From the NCBI GenBank assembly GCA_029100605.1, contig JAQXPK010000082.1, positions 1 through 40,609 on the forward strand: DNA of 40,609 bases. Direction: 5' to 3'. This document shows, piece by piece, positions 33,601 to 40,609 of this stretch. The translations under genes were made by a program, and so were the position numbers. The notes under the pieces are model-generated. The model saw only the letters and a program-made list of their open reading frames with translations. It was not told where the DNA came from and searched no databases. The stretch is from Bacillota bacterium. GTDB lineage: Bacteria > Bacillota > Clostridia > Oscillospirales > Oscillospiraceae. How positions within the stretch are numbered: the first letter of the stretch is position 1; each line of letters starts with the position of its first letter.

Positions 33601-34367
33601 GCACCAACTGTGAGTATGATTCCGCCCGGGCTGTGATGGCAGCCGGTGGGGAGGCCGATATTGCCGTGATCCGGAACCTGACCGCCGACGACGTGGCACG
33701 AAGCGTGGAGGAAGTGGCGAAGAAAATTCGGAACAGCCAGATGATCTTCCTCCCCGGCGGCTTCTCCGGCGGCGACGAACCGGACGGCTCCGCGAAATTC
33801 ATTACCGCCTTCTTCCGCAATCCCGCAGTGAAGGAGCAGGTGATGAAGCTGCTGCAGGAGCGGGACGGCCTGATGTGCGGCATCTGCAACGGGTTCCAGG
33901 CGCTTATCAAGCTGGGTCTGGTACCATACGGCGAGATCCGGGACACGGACGAAAACTGCCCCACTCTGACCTTTAACACCATCGCCCGGCATCAGAGCCG
34001 CATCGTCCACACCCGGATCGCCTCCAACAAGTCTCCCTGGCTGAGCCTCACCAACGTGGGCGATGTGTACAATGTGCCCATTTCCCACGGCGAGGGGCGG
34101 TTCTACGCCAGTGAGGAACTGGCGATGCAGCTTGCCGCCAACGGGCAGATTGCCACGCAGTATGTGGATCTGGAAGGAAAGCCAACCATGGACACCGCTT
34201 TCAACCCCAACGGCTCCCTGTTCGCCATCGAGGGCATCACCTCTCCTGACGGACGTGTCTTTGGCAAGATGGGTCACAGCGAGCGTGTGGGCAAAAACCT
34301 GTACCGGAACGTCCCCGGTGAATACAACATCCGTATGTTCGAGGCAGCGGTAAAGTATTTCCAGTAA
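30681..34367 (+). CDS. purL: Phosphoribosylformylglycinamidine synthase, single-chain type
   Basis: Fourth step of purine synthesis (FGAR + glutamine + ATP to FGAM). 1228 residues, fusing the PurS-like N-terminal part (1-150), linker, two AIRS-type synthase halves, and a C-terminal class I glutaminase (from about 970). It contains TYWSDHCRHTTF, MFKNETHNHPTEIEPFGGAATCIGG, and FGAGGVSVAIGEL. The glutaminase triad is visible as Cys1069 in CGICNGFQ, His1136 and Glu1138 in SHGEGR. GAGGAGG lies 8 bases before ATG; the frame is open into purD but without another ribosome site. Ends in a hairpin shared with the converging jag gene. Confidence 0.96.
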   Translation: MVYRVFVEKKEGLDNEARGLLNEARTLLGMERLEKVRLINRYDAENIPEELFRYAVKTVFSEPQLDIVSASIALPGAAVFAVEALPGQFDQRADSAAQCIQIISQGERPLIRTAKVYALYGELTEADIAEFKKYVINPVECREASLEVPETLEAHYAAPETVATVTGFTGMDEAALSGLLNSLGLAMDLDDLKFLQTYFREEEHRDPTITEIRVVDTYWSDHCRHTTFSTHLDKIKIDDPAVQAGYEDYLAARVAVYGEEKAAMRPQTLMDIATIGAKYLKKQGALPELDESEEINACSIHVDAQVNGEKQDWLLMFKNETHNHPTEIEPFGGAATCIGGCIRDPLSGRAYVHQAMRVTGAGDPRKSLKDTLPGKLPQRKLCQTAAAGYSSYGNQIGLATGHVAELYHEGYVAKRLECGAVVAAAPAENVRRECPAPGDVVILLGGRTGRDGIGGATGSSKSHNLKSLTTMASEVQKGNAPEERKIQRLFRRSEVTRLIKRCNDFGAGGVSVAIGELADGLRIDLDAVRKKYEGLDGTELAISESQERMAVVVAPEDADAFIAAAESENLEAYRVAVVTEEPRMVMTWKGNTIADLSRDFLNTNGAVKHTAVQVDKCDRPMVIVESSLKEIASNLKFASQRGLVERFDSTIGAGSLLMPFGGKNQSTPAQAMAALLPVLPGQSTDQGSVMAWGCDPDWLSADPYTGAKASVISSMAKIVAAGADYKKAYLTLQEFFEKLRDDPKRWGKPFQALLGALNAQLGLNAAAIGGKDSMSGSFMDKDVPPTLVSFAIAPIKAGEVISTEFKEPGHPVYRFGGYSLSNYAGWKQCWETFHTLCQAGKVKAAWAEEGGGTAEAVMKMAFGNDIGFASAANAGLNYGPGYGCIVAELTEECAAGCAELIGYTTAEKSITFGHETVSIQELYRLNTAVLEDVYPTEAAAPAGEMPAFSGEYTDRVAPAVKTAKPRVLIPVFPGTNCEYDSARAVMAAGGEADIAVIRNLTADDVARSVEEVAKKIRNSQMIFLPGGFSGGDEPDGSAKFITAFFRNPAVKEQVMKLLQERDGLMCGICNGFQALIKLGLVPYGEIRDTDENCPTLTFNTIARHQSRIVHTRIASNKSPWLSLTNVGDVYNVPISHGEGRFYASEELAMQLAANGQIATQYVDLEGKPTMDTAFNPNGSLFAIEGITSPDGRVFGKMGHSERVGKNLYRNVPGEYNIRMFEAAVKYFQ

Positions 34368-34376
34368 TATTCGACA

Positions 34377-34411
34377 AAAGAGTCCCCCAACCGGTGGTTG
34401 GGGGACTCTTT
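34377..34411. terminator. Bidirectional terminator between purL and jag
   Basis: AAAGAGTCCCCCAACC (34377-34392), GGT loop, GGTTGGGGGACTCTTT (34396-34411): a perfect 16-bp stem, ending with TTT on one strand and TTTTG on the other, between two converging genes. Confidence 0.92.
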
Positions 34412-34417
34412 GTAACT

Positions 34418-35323
34418 TCATTTTACGTACTCAATGACCACGCGGCGGTTGGGTTCAACGCCGGTGGAATGGGTGGTGATGTTGTCCATGTCCTGCAGAG
34501 CGGCGTGGATGACGTGGCGCTCGTAGGCGTTCATGGGCTCCAGAGTGGTGCGGCGGCGAGCCTTGAGTACCTGCTGTGCCTTCTTCCGGGCGTAGCGGCG
34601 CAGGCTCTCCTCCCGCTTTTCCCGGTAGCACTCAGCGTCCACATTGATGCGGATGTGACCATCCACACCCCGGTTCACGGTGTAGTTCGCCAGGTGCTGG
34701 ATGGCGTCCAGGGTGTCTCCCCTGCGGCCGATCAGGTAGCCCAGGTCATCGCCTACCAGGTCAACCTTGTATGTACCGTCCGCCTCCTTCCAGCAGTGGG
34801 GGACGGCATCGGAATTCATGTGTTCCAGCAGACCCTTGATAAAGACCTCGATTTTTTCCTCCACGGAGCCGGGCTCTGCGGGAACATAGGTCTTGGGGAC
34901 GGCAGGGGCCTTGGGCGCTTCTGGCTTCGGCTCTCTGGGAACCTTGGGAGCGGGAGCGCGGGGCACCTTGACTTCCGCCTTGGGAGCGGCGGGCTTTTCC
35001 GGCGCGGCCTTGGGCGCTTCCTGCTTGGGCTCCTCAGGCTTGGGAGCCTCCGGCTTCTTCACCGGCGCGGCGGGCACCTTGGGCTTGGAACGGGAGGCGC
35101 TGCCCAGAGCGCTCTTGGGGGCTTCCGGCTTCTCAGGAACCGGATCGGGGGCTTCGTAGGTTACCTGCACCTTGGCGGGCTGGGCGCCGAAGCCCAGGAA
35201 CCCGGACTTGGCCTGCTGCAGCACCATAACGGACACGCTGTCCCGATCCAGACCCAGCTGGTTCAGCGCGGCTTCAATGGCAAGATCAATGGTCTTGCCG
35301 GTGGTAACAATCGACTTTTCCAT
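34418..35323 (-). CDS. jag: Jag/KhpB RNA-binding protein
   Basis: Cytoplasmic RNA-binding protein linked with YidC (SpoIIIJ) and cell elongation in Firmicutes. 301 residues: Jag-N domain (1-55, with SGFLGFGAQPAKVQV), a linker of about 95 residues made mostly of Pro, Ala, Lys and Glu (APKPEEPKQEAPK and similar), a KH domain (about 155-225, with YLIGRRGDTLDAIQ), and an R3H domain (about 230-300, LEPMNAYERHVIHAAL and NRRVVIEY). The linker is longer than in B. subtilis Jag (208 residues overall). GGAGGAA before ATG; only 3 bases from the yidC stop. Last gene of the rpmH unit. Confidence 0.94.
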   Translation of the reverse strand: MEKSIVTTGKTIDLAIEAALNQLGLDRDSVSVMVLQQAKSGFLGFGAQPAKVQVTYEAPDPVPEKPEAPKSALGSASRSKPKVPAAPVKKPEAPKPEEPKQEAPKAAPEKPAAPKAEVKVPRAPAPKVPREPKPEAPKAPAVPKTYVPAEPGSVEEKIEVFIKGLLEHMNSDAVPHCWKEADGTYKVDLVGDDLGYLIGRRGDTLDAIQHLANYTVNRGVDGHIRINVDAECYREKREESLRRYARKKAQQVLKARRRTTLEPMNAYERHVIHAALQDMDNITTHSTGVEPNRRVVIEYVK

Positions 35324-35326
35324 GGC

Positions 35327-36574
35327 TTATTCCTCCGTTGACTTGGGCGCGTAGCGGTTGGGGTCGTAGTTGCGTCCCTTGCAATAAGGCCGATCGGCAA
35401 TGCCGGACAGGGGTGCGTCTTCCTCGGCAGGCTCTTCTGCCTGGATGCCTTTGCGGGCGGCGTATTCCTTTGCGGCGGCGGCTTTCGCGGCCTGGGTCTG
35501 ATCCCGCTGCTGCTTTTCCAGCTTCTTCTTGCTGGTGTTGGTGGTGATGCCGTCGGGGTTGGCGGCACGGCGCTCGGCGCGGATGCGCTCCTTCTCGGCC
35601 TCAATGCGATCCTGCTCCATGGCCTTTTGCAGACGCACGGCATCCTCCGCGTCATAGATCTTGCGATAGTGGTTGGTCATGATGGGATCGGAAATCATTC
35701 TCACCACGCCGCCGACAAACCAGTACAGGGACAGTCCGGCGGCAACCGTGAAGCCGATCCACAGAGACATCAGCGGCCCCATGACCATCATGATCTTCAT
35801 GGACTGGTTCTGCTGGGAATTCTTTGCGGTTTCCTTGTCCTGAACGCCGTTCTGGTCAGTGATGACGGAATCATTGGCTTTCTGGGAGATGACCATCTGG
35901 AGTACCTGGGAACCGGCGGAGAGCACCGGAATCAGGAACGCGCCGATGTGCGCCCAGTCCACAACGTCCCATTTCCAGAAGGCAAACTGGGGAACGGCCC
36001 CGAAGTTGATGCCCAGGAAGTCGAAGTTAATACCGGCGAGGACGGTCTGGCTGATGCCGGGGATGGCTGCCTTCAATTCCTCCGTAAACTGGGGAATCAG
36101 CTGTGCCGCGACCACCTGTTCATAGGCGGCGTTGGAATTGAACATTTCGGGGGCGGCTGCCTTGATGACATCCACAATCTGCTGAGCCGTCTCTGCGGAC
36201 TCCATCAAAATGTAGGTAATGGGCTGCCGGATGACGGCGAACAGAGGAAACAGAATCAGCATGGGGATCAAGCTCCACAGGCAGCCTCCGCCCATGGAGA
36301 CGCCCTCCTTCTGATACAGTTCCTGCAGCGCCTGGTTCTGGCGCTGGGGGTCGTCCGCGTATTTGCTTTGAATAACCTGCACCTGGGGTGTCAGGCGGGA
36401 CATCTTCATCATGCTTTTCTTGGACTTGGCATTGATGGGCGTCAGCACCAGCTGAACCGCGATGGCGAAGAGGATCATGGCGATGCCGTAGTTATCCGTC
36501 AGATGATACAGCACCGACAAAAGCCAGCCGAAGGGCACGGTAACGATGTCGGATAAATGGAATGCGAGAAACAT
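35327..36574 (-). CDS. yidC: Membrane protein insertase YidC/Oxa1
   Basis: Inserts and folds inner-membrane proteins with or without SecYEG. 415 residues; no large periplasmic P1 domain and no lipoprotein signal: the first helix (FGWLLSVLYHLT) follows directly. The conserved insertase core has YGIAMILFAIAVQLVLTPI, the cytoplasmic helical hairpin (SKKSMMKMSRLTPQVQVIQSKY in two parts), and GCLWSLIPMLILFPLF. A loop of about 90 residues between helices 2 and 3 (SAETAQQIVDV to WDVVDWAH) is longer than in many relatives. The C-terminal tail of about 100 residues is rich in Arg, Lys, Ala and Glu and probably touches the ribosome. AAGGAGG before ATG. Confidence 0.95.
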   Translation of the reverse strand: MFLAFHLSDIVTVPFGWLLSVLYHLTDNYGIAMILFAIAVQLVLTPINAKSKKSMMKMSRLTPQVQVIQSKYADDPQRQNQALQELYQKEGVSMGGGCLWSLIPMLILFPLFAVIRQPITYILMESAETAQQIVDVIKAAAPEMFNSNAAYEQVVAAQLIPQFTEELKAAIPGISQTVLAGINFDFLGINFGAVPQFAFWKWDVVDWAHIGAFLIPVLSAGSQVLQMVISQKANDSVITDQNGVQDKETAKNSQQNQSMKIMMVMGPLMSLWIGFTVAAGLSLYWFVGGVVRMISDPIMTNHYRKIYDAEDAVRLQKAMEQDRIEAEKERIRAERRAANPDGITTNTSKKKLEKQQRDQTQAAKAAAAKEYAARKGIQAEEPAEEDAPLSGIADRPYCKGRNYDPNRYAPKSTEE

Positions 36575-36604
36575 TGCCTTTCCTCCTTAGAGTGGTCGGG
36601 TCGG

Positions 36605-36625
36605 CTCAAAGACCAAGGCTTTGAG
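36605..36625 (-). other. Hairpin between yidD and yidC
   Basis: CTCAAAG (36605-36611) and CTTTGAG (36619-36625) pair over 7 bp in the 61-base gap between yidD and yidC. No T-run follows in the minus direction; a mRNA processing or stability role is possible. Confidence 0.3.
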
Positions 36626-36635
36626 TCCCCATCGG

Positions 36636-36848
36636 TCATGGTACGGGGTCATAAATATCCCCATGATAGAAGGGGTTGCATTTGACAAACCGCTTCAGGG
36701 CGAGCCAGCCGCCCTTGCAGATCCCGTATTTGCGGATGGCTTCATAGGCATAAGCGGAGCAGGTGGGGCGAAACCGGCATCGCGCCGGGAACGCCGGGGA
36801 GATATAGCGCTGATAGAAGCGAATCAGGGCAAGCAAAACCGTCTTCAT
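36636..36848 (-). CDS. yidD: Membrane protein insertion efficiency factor YidD
   Basis: Small membrane-associated helper of YidC, 70 residues. Family signature RFYQRYISPAFPARCRFRPTCSAY is present in two adjoining parts, with the two conserved cysteines, and the C-terminal part GGWLALKRFVKCNPF with a third. It starts 3 bases after the rnpA stop; the usual rnpA-yidD-yidC order is kept. Confidence 0.95.
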   Translation of the reverse strand: MKTVLLALIRFYQRYISPAFPARCRFRPTCSAYAYEAIRKYGICKGGWLALKRFVKCNPFYHGDIYDPVP

Positions 36849-36851
36849 AGC

Positions 36852-37211
36852 TCATTCTTTCAGGGCTGGGGCGTTTTGAACCCGAAGCAGCCCGGCCTTT
36901 CTCGCGAGATTCAGGTAGCTGGCCGTCAGCTTATCAAAGGGTGCGTCCACGGCCTTGGAACGTGCCACCACCACAATGTCCCAGCCGGGCTGAAACGCCG
37001 CCTCGTTCAGGCGGTATACCTCCCGGATGCGGCGGCGGATCCGGTTGCGCACATGGGCTTTTCCCAGCTTCTTACTGACGGTGATGCCCACCCGGTTGGT
37101 ATCCGTCCGGTTTTTCCGGGCGTAAAGCACCAGCAGACCATCGGCAAAGCCGGAGGTGTGGTACAGACGCCGGAAGATGTGGTTGAGCTTCAAACTCGTT
37201 GAGAATTTCAT
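36852..37211 (-). CDS. rnpA: Ribonuclease P protein component
   Basis: Protein subunit of RNase P, which matures the 5' ends of tRNAs. 119 residues. The RNA-binding signature is VSKKLGKAHVRNRIRRRIRE, and the central cleft is formed by SLKLNHIFRRLYHTS and LLVLYARKN. GAGGAAAC precedes ATG. A terminator-like hairpin lies between rpmH and this gene, which would lower its expression relative to ribosomal protein L34. Confidence 0.95.
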   Translation of the reverse strand: MKFSTSLKLNHIFRRLYHTSGFADGLLVLYARKNRTDTNRVGITVSKKLGKAHVRNRIRRRIREVYRLNEAAFQPGWDIVVVARSKAVDAPFDKLTASYLNLARKAGLLRVQNAPALKE

Positions 37212-37225
37212 AGTGTTTCCTCGCT

Positions 37226-37271
37226 AAAAAGGGAGCGGGGCGAATGTTCCATTCACCCCGCTGTAGCTCCC
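37226..37271 (-). terminator. Attenuator-like terminator between rpmH and rnpA
   Basis: On the minus strand GCGGGG-T-GAATG, loop GAA, CATTC-G-CCCCGC (plus-strand 37261-37235) forms an 11-bp stem with one mismatch; GGGAG at the outside (37271-37267) can pair with CTCCC (37235-37231). TTTTT (37230-37226) follows. It sits 51 bases after the L34 stop and before rnpA, so it probably ends most L34 transcripts and lets some through. Confidence 0.8.
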
Positions 37272-37320
37272 GTTTCGCTTATAAGCGCTTATACGCCGCT
37301 TTGTCAGCCACGGACGCGCA

Positions 37321-37455
37321 TCAGGCGGACAGAACCTTGCGGCCCTTCGCACGACGGCGGGCCAGAACCTTGCGACCGTTGGAAGTTGCCATTCTCTGAC
37401 GGAAACCATGCACCATGGAACGATGACGCTTACTGGGCTGGTAGGTACGCTTCAT
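37321..37455 (-). CDS. rpmH: Ribosomal protein bL34
   Basis: 44-residue, very basic protein of the large ribosomal subunit. It reads [20 protein letters not shown] at the start and [18 protein letters not shown] at the end, the classical L34 sequence. GGAGGTG precedes ATG at 37455 and a near-consensus promoter lies about 100 bases upstream. First gene of the rpmH-rnpA-yidD-yidC-jag unit. Confidence 0.97.
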   Translation of the reverse strand: MKRTYQPSKRHRSMVHGFRQRMATSNGRKVLARRRAKGRKVLSA

Positions 37456-37550
37456 TACAAATACACCTCCTGTCGAAATTCAATATGCTCAACAGCCATT
37501 TCTGACCGCAGCAACACAAAATTTGACCGATACCACGGTCATACCCGTAC

Positions 37551-37579
37551 ATTATAACCGAAGAAACCGGTTTGGTCAA
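37551..37579 (-). promoter_or_regulatory. Strong promoter of the rpmH unit
   Basis: On the minus strand TTGACC (37579-37574), 17-base spacer, TATAAT (37556-37551). The leader to L34 is about 90 bases. The -35 box lies only 20 bases beyond the CapA-family stop codon. Confidence 0.88.
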
Positions 37580-37598
37580 TCTTTTTTTCACCGTTTGC

Positions 37599-38705
37599 CT
37601 ACCCGATTTTCAAATTTTGCCCGGTAAATGTACCGTCCAGCTTGGACATGGTTCGGTCGTATTCCGGGGATCCGGGTTCGTATGGGGTGGGCTGGTAGTT
37701 GTTCCGGTCGACAATGGAACTGACGCAGGCGGGGATCACAGTCAGCTGCCCCAGGGTCACGTTCCCAGAGGCGTCCCGGATGACCTCCTGCTGTACCAGA
37801 GCCGTGTCGTAGTCCTGAGGATATCCGTTACCTCCGAAGCTGAAGTTACCCAGGGAGTAAAGAATGACACCGCCGTTGTAGCTTTCAATGGGCTGCAGAA
37901 CATGGGGGTGTGTGCCGAACACGATGTCCGCGCCGGCGTCGATGGCGGCATGGGCAAAGTCCTGCTGCACATCCGTGGGGTGGTATGTACCCTCCACGCC
38001 CCAGTGGGGCGCTACGACAATCAGATCCACGCCCTGATTGCGCATGGCTGCGACCTCGGACGCCATATCCGCCGTGTCCAGATCGTAATACGCCGCTCCG
38101 TACAGGCCGATGGTCAGGCCGTTTTGGGTGGTGACCACGGTGGAACTGTCCCGTTCCACATAGGGAACGCCCGCCGCGTCCAGAGCGGCCTTGGTGGAGT
38201 TGTAGCCGCTCTGACCGTAGTCCATGGCGTGGTTATTGGCGAGCGTCACGGCCTCCACGGAGTTTTCCGTGAGGATGCTCACATAAGCGGTTGGGCCGCG
38301 GAAAACGTGGCGCTTCTGCATGGGGTTTCCCTGGTCGCACAGGGCACCTTCCAGATTCACCATGGTGAACTCGTCGTTTTTAAAAAACTCGATGACATTG
38401 GCAAAGGGGTAGGCATAGTCCTCGCCCACGGTTTGGATGAAGCCGTAACCCGCGTAATAGTTGACAGGATTGCTGCCAAAGGTACAGTCCCCGGCGAAGG
38501 TCAACAGAAAATGCTCCTCGGGGGGATTGGTTTCGGGGGGCTGGGTTTCGGCGGCGAGAGATTCCGTCTGCGCTGAAAGGGATGGAACTGCCGTCGGTTC
38601 CGGAACCGGTTCGGTTTCGGGGGCGGCTGCGCTTTTTCCACAGCCCGCCAGAAGGAACCCTGCCGCCAGCAGAACCGGCAGGACTTTTCGATTGATTTGT
38701 TTCAT
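37599..38705 (-). CDS. CapA/PgsA-family metallophosphatase-like lipoprotein
   Basis: 368 residues with a lipoprotein signal ending LLAGC (Cys22), so it is anchored outside the membrane. A spacer of about 45 residues rich in Pro, Thr and Glu precedes the catalytic domain. CapA-family metal-site motifs follow: LTFAGDCTFG, MVNLEGALC, TLANNHAMDYG, VVAPHWGVE and FGTHPHVLQPIE. Members are tied to poly-gamma-glutamate capsule synthesis in Bacillus (PgsA/CapA), but many stand-alone clostridial homologues have no known role, and no capB/capC is nearby. It begins 22 bases after typA and was probably co-transcribed with it. I see no clear terminator before the rpmH promoter. Confidence 0.88.
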   Translation of the reverse strand: MKQINRKVLPVLLAAGFLLAGCGKSAAAPETEPVPEPTAVPSLSAQTESLAAETQPPETNPPEEHFLLTFAGDCTFGSNPVNYYAGYGFIQTVGEDYAYPFANVIEFFKNDEFTMVNLEGALCDQGNPMQKRHVFRGPTAYVSILTENSVEAVTLANNHAMDYGQSGYNSTKAALDAAGVPYVERDSSTVVTTQNGLTIGLYGAAYYDLDTADMASEVAAMRNQGVDLIVVAPHWGVEGTYHPTDVQQDFAHAAIDAGADIVFGTHPHVLQPIESYNGGVILYSLGNFSFGGNGYPQDYDTALVQQEVIRDASGNVTLGQLTVIPACVSSIVDRNNYQPTPYEPGSPEYDRTMSKLDGTFTGQNLKIG

Positions 38706-38727
38706 AAAATCCTGCCCTCTTCAGAAA

Positions 38728-40563
38728 TCAGCCGTTATCCTGAGCCCGTTTTTTCATCAGATTGCGCATACGGGCGGCGTGATCCAGCTCCCGCTTGCGG
38801 ATGCGCAGGCTCTTGGGGGTGCATTCCAGCAGCTCATCGTCCGCCAGGAACTCCAGGCATTGCTCCAGAGACATCACCCGGGGCGGGGTCAGGCGGAGGG
38901 CTTCGTCGGAACCGGCGGCGCGCATATTGGTCAGCTGCTTGCGCTTGCAGACGTTGACGGTCATATCCTCGTTGCGGCTGCACACGCCAACCACCATGCC
39001 GGCGTACACGCTCACGCCGGGGCCGATGAACAGGCTGCCCCGCTCCTGAGCGGCTGCCAGGCCGTAGGCCACGGACTCGCCGGTTTCAAAGGCGACAAGG
39101 GAGCCAACCTGACGGCGTTCGATTTCGCCCTTCATGGGAGCATAGGAATCCAGCACGGAGGACATTACGCCCTCGCCCCGGGTGTCGGTGAGAAATTCGT
39201 TGCGGTAGCCGAAAAGTCCCCGGGAGGGAACCAGAAACTCCAGACGGTAACGGCTGCCCATGGGGGTCATGCTCAGCAGATCGCCCTTCCGCTTACCCAT
39301 TTTCTCAATGACCGCGCCCATGCACTCCTCAGGCACGTCGGCGACCATCCGCTCGATGGGCTCGCAAACCTTGCCGTCGATGACCTTGGTCAGCACCCGG
39401 GGGGTGGATACGGAAAACTCGTAGCCCTCCCGGCGCATGGTCTCCATGAGGATGGACAGATGCATTTCGCCCCGTCCGGCTACGTTGAAGGAATCGGTGC
39501 CCTGCTCGGTGACGTGGAGGGAAACATCTTTCAAAAGCTCCTTCTCCAGCCGATCCCGCAGATTCCGGGAGGTGACGAACTTGCCCTCCTTGCCGGCGAA
39601 GGGAGAATCGTTGACGGCGAAGGTCATCTCAATGGTGGGGTCGGAGATCTTCACAAAGGGTAGCGGCTCCACGCACTCCGGGGCGCACAGAGTACGTCCG
39701 ATGGTGATGTCCGACATACCGGACAGCGCCACGATTTCCCCGGCGTGGGCTTCGGGAATGGGGTTCTTGCTGAGGCCGTCAAACTCGTAAAGCGCTACCA
39801 CCTTGCCCTTGGCTTTCACCTCAGGGTCGTGGAAGTCGCAGATGGTGACCTCCTGGTTGACCTTGATGGTGCCCCGCTCCACACGGCCCACGGCGATGCG
39901 CCCGACGTAATCATTGTAGTCGATGGAGGAGACCAGCAGCTGCAGCGGCGCGGTGTCGTCGCCCCCGGGGGCGGGAATATAGTTGATAATGGTTTCAAAC
40001 AGAGGCTTGAGGTCGGTGCCCGCTTCGTCGGGGCTGTAGGAGGCGGTGCCCTGACGGCCGGAGCAGAACACGGTGGGACTGTTGAACTGCTCGTCGGTGG
40101 CGTTTAAGTCCAGCAGCAGCTCCAGCACCTCATCCATGACCTCATGGACACGGGCATCAGGCTTGTCGATTTTGTTGACGGCTACAATGACCTTGTGACC
40201 CAGCTCCAGAGCCTTCTGGAGGACGAACCGGGTCTGGGGCATGGGGCCTTCGGCGGCGTCCACCAGCAGAATGACGCCGTTGACCATTTTCAGGATGCGC
40301 TCCACCTCGCCGCTGAAATCGGCGTGGCCCGGGGTGTCCACAATGTTGATTTTGTAGTCCTTATAGTGCACGGAGGTGTTCTTCGCCAGAATGGTGATGC
40401 CCCGCTCCCGCTCCAGGTCGCCGGAGTCCATCACCCGCTCCACGGTGGCCTGATTTTCCCGGTAAATACCGCCCTGCTTCAGCATTTCGTCAACCAATGT
40501 GGTCTTACCGTGGTCAACGTGGGCGATGATGGCAATGTTGCGAATCTTGTCCTGAGATACCAT
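38728..40563 (-). CDS. typA: Translational GTPase TypA/BipA
   Basis: Ribosome-binding GTPase of the EF-G family, involved in ribosome assembly and stress growth. 611 residues, full length. G-domain motifs: G1 AHVDHGKTT (14-22), G2 RGITI, G3 DTPGHADF, G4 NKID. EF-G-like domains II, III and V follow, and the TypA-specific C-terminal domain ends in [17 protein letters not shown] at 40563 has AAAGGAGA about 10 bases upstream; an upstream in-frame ATG lacks a site. The window ends 46 bases before the start; AGTTGA (40585-40590) and TCAACT (40604-40609) form an inverted repeat there. Confidence 0.96.
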   Translation of the reverse strand: MVSQDKIRNIAIIAHVDHGKTTLVDEMLKQGGIYRENQATVERVMDSGDLERERGITILAKNTSVHYKDYKINIVDTPGHADFSGEVERILKMVNGVILLVDAAEGPMPQTRFVLQKALELGHKVIVAVNKIDKPDARVHEVMDEVLELLLDLNATDEQFNSPTVFCSGRQGTASYSPDEAGTDLKPLFETIINYIPAPGGDDTAPLQLLVSSIDYNDYVGRIAVGRVERGTIKVNQEVTICDFHDPEVKAKGKVVALYEFDGLSKNPIPEAHAGEIVALSGMSDITIGRTLCAPECVEPLPFVKISDPTIEMTFAVNDSPFAGKEGKFVTSRNLRDRLEKELLKDVSLHVTEQGTDSFNVAGRGEMHLSILMETMRREGYEFSVSTPRVLTKVIDGKVCEPIERMVADVPEECMGAVIEKMGKRKGDLLSMTPMGSRYRLEFLVPSRGLFGYRNEFLTDTRGEGVMSSVLDSYAPMKGEIERRQVGSLVAFETGESVAYGLAAAQERGSLFIGPGVSVYAGMVVGVCSRNEDMTVNVCKRKQLTNMRAAGSDEALRLTPPRVMSLEQCLEFLADDELLECTPKSLRIRKRELDHAARMRNLMKKRAQDNG

Positions 40564-40609
40564 ATAAAATAATCTCCTTTTTGAAGTTGAATCACACAAA
40601 CTCTCAACT

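Noticed and set aside
34394..35341. Plus-strand frame of 315 codons opposite jag
   Set aside because: Gly/Leu-rich mirror of the Pro/Ala/Lys linker of Jag; no start signals.

Overview
The window looks like a chromosome segment of a GC-rich, strictly or mostly anaerobic Firmicute, most likely a gut clostridium of the Oscillospiraceae/Ruminococcaceae type. The grounds are strong AGGAGG-type ribosome binding sites, TTGACA/TATAAT promoters, an rpmH-rnpA-yidD-yidC-jag cluster, an archaeal-type phosphoglycerate mutase, a single-chain PurL of about 1,230 residues, a peptide importer paired with Bacillus dpp/ykf-type enzymes, and small palindromic repeats that I associate with this group from memory. 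The lineage is an inference; no rRNA, tRNA or other phylogenetic marker was used. Thirty-five apparently intact genes and one gene remnant were supported. No tRNA, rRNA, CRISPR array, integrase, transposase or phage gene was seen.

Layout. 257-1105 (-): ZIP metal transporter with its own promoter and a perfect palindrome in its leader. 1725-11329 (+): nine-gene operon coding a complete peptide ABC importer (lipoprotein, two permeases, two ATPases) followed by four cytoplasmic hydrolases: S66 LD-carboxypeptidase, a class A beta-lactamase-fold protein, an SH3-NlpC/P60 endopeptidase like YkfC, and an M55 D-aminopeptidase like DppA. It ends in a strong terminator. 11491-13326 (+): TetR regulator plus CPA2 antiporter under a promoter covered by a perfect 14-bp-arm operator. 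13423-15533 (+): M42 aminopeptidase and an FMN alpha-hydroxy-acid dehydrogenase/oxidase with an N-terminal four-cysteine motif. 15584-15730: MITE-like repeat. 16072-18337 (+): unknown protein plus CstA. 18481-21141 (+): CDF metal exporter and MATE exporter, each with its own similar promoter. 21279-22584 (+): MarR and DegV. 22768-24619 (+): YtrA-type GntR regulator with an ABC exporter. 25092-27323 and 24661-25080 (-): GH2 glycosidase and HIT protein.

27680-28876 (+): phosphoglycerate mutase, followed by a hairpin-rich repeat joined to the remnant of a four-helix-bundle (23S rRNA intervening-sequence type) gene. 29378-34367 (+): purD and purL. 34418-37455 (-): rpmH, rnpA, yidD, yidC, jag, with a likely attenuator between rpmH and rnpA. 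37599-40563 (-): typA and a CapA-family lipoprotein.

The most coherent system is the 1725-11329 operon. The lipoprotein and ABC complex would bring cell-wall peptides or D-amino-acid dipeptides into the cell. The four enzymes, none with a signal peptide, would then remove terminal D-Ala, cut gamma-D-Glu-diamino acid bonds and split D-Ala-D-Ala. It merges in one transcription unit what Bacillus subtilis keeps as dpp and ykf, lacks the YkfB epimerase, and adds a beta-lactamase-fold protein without the usual hydrolytic residues.
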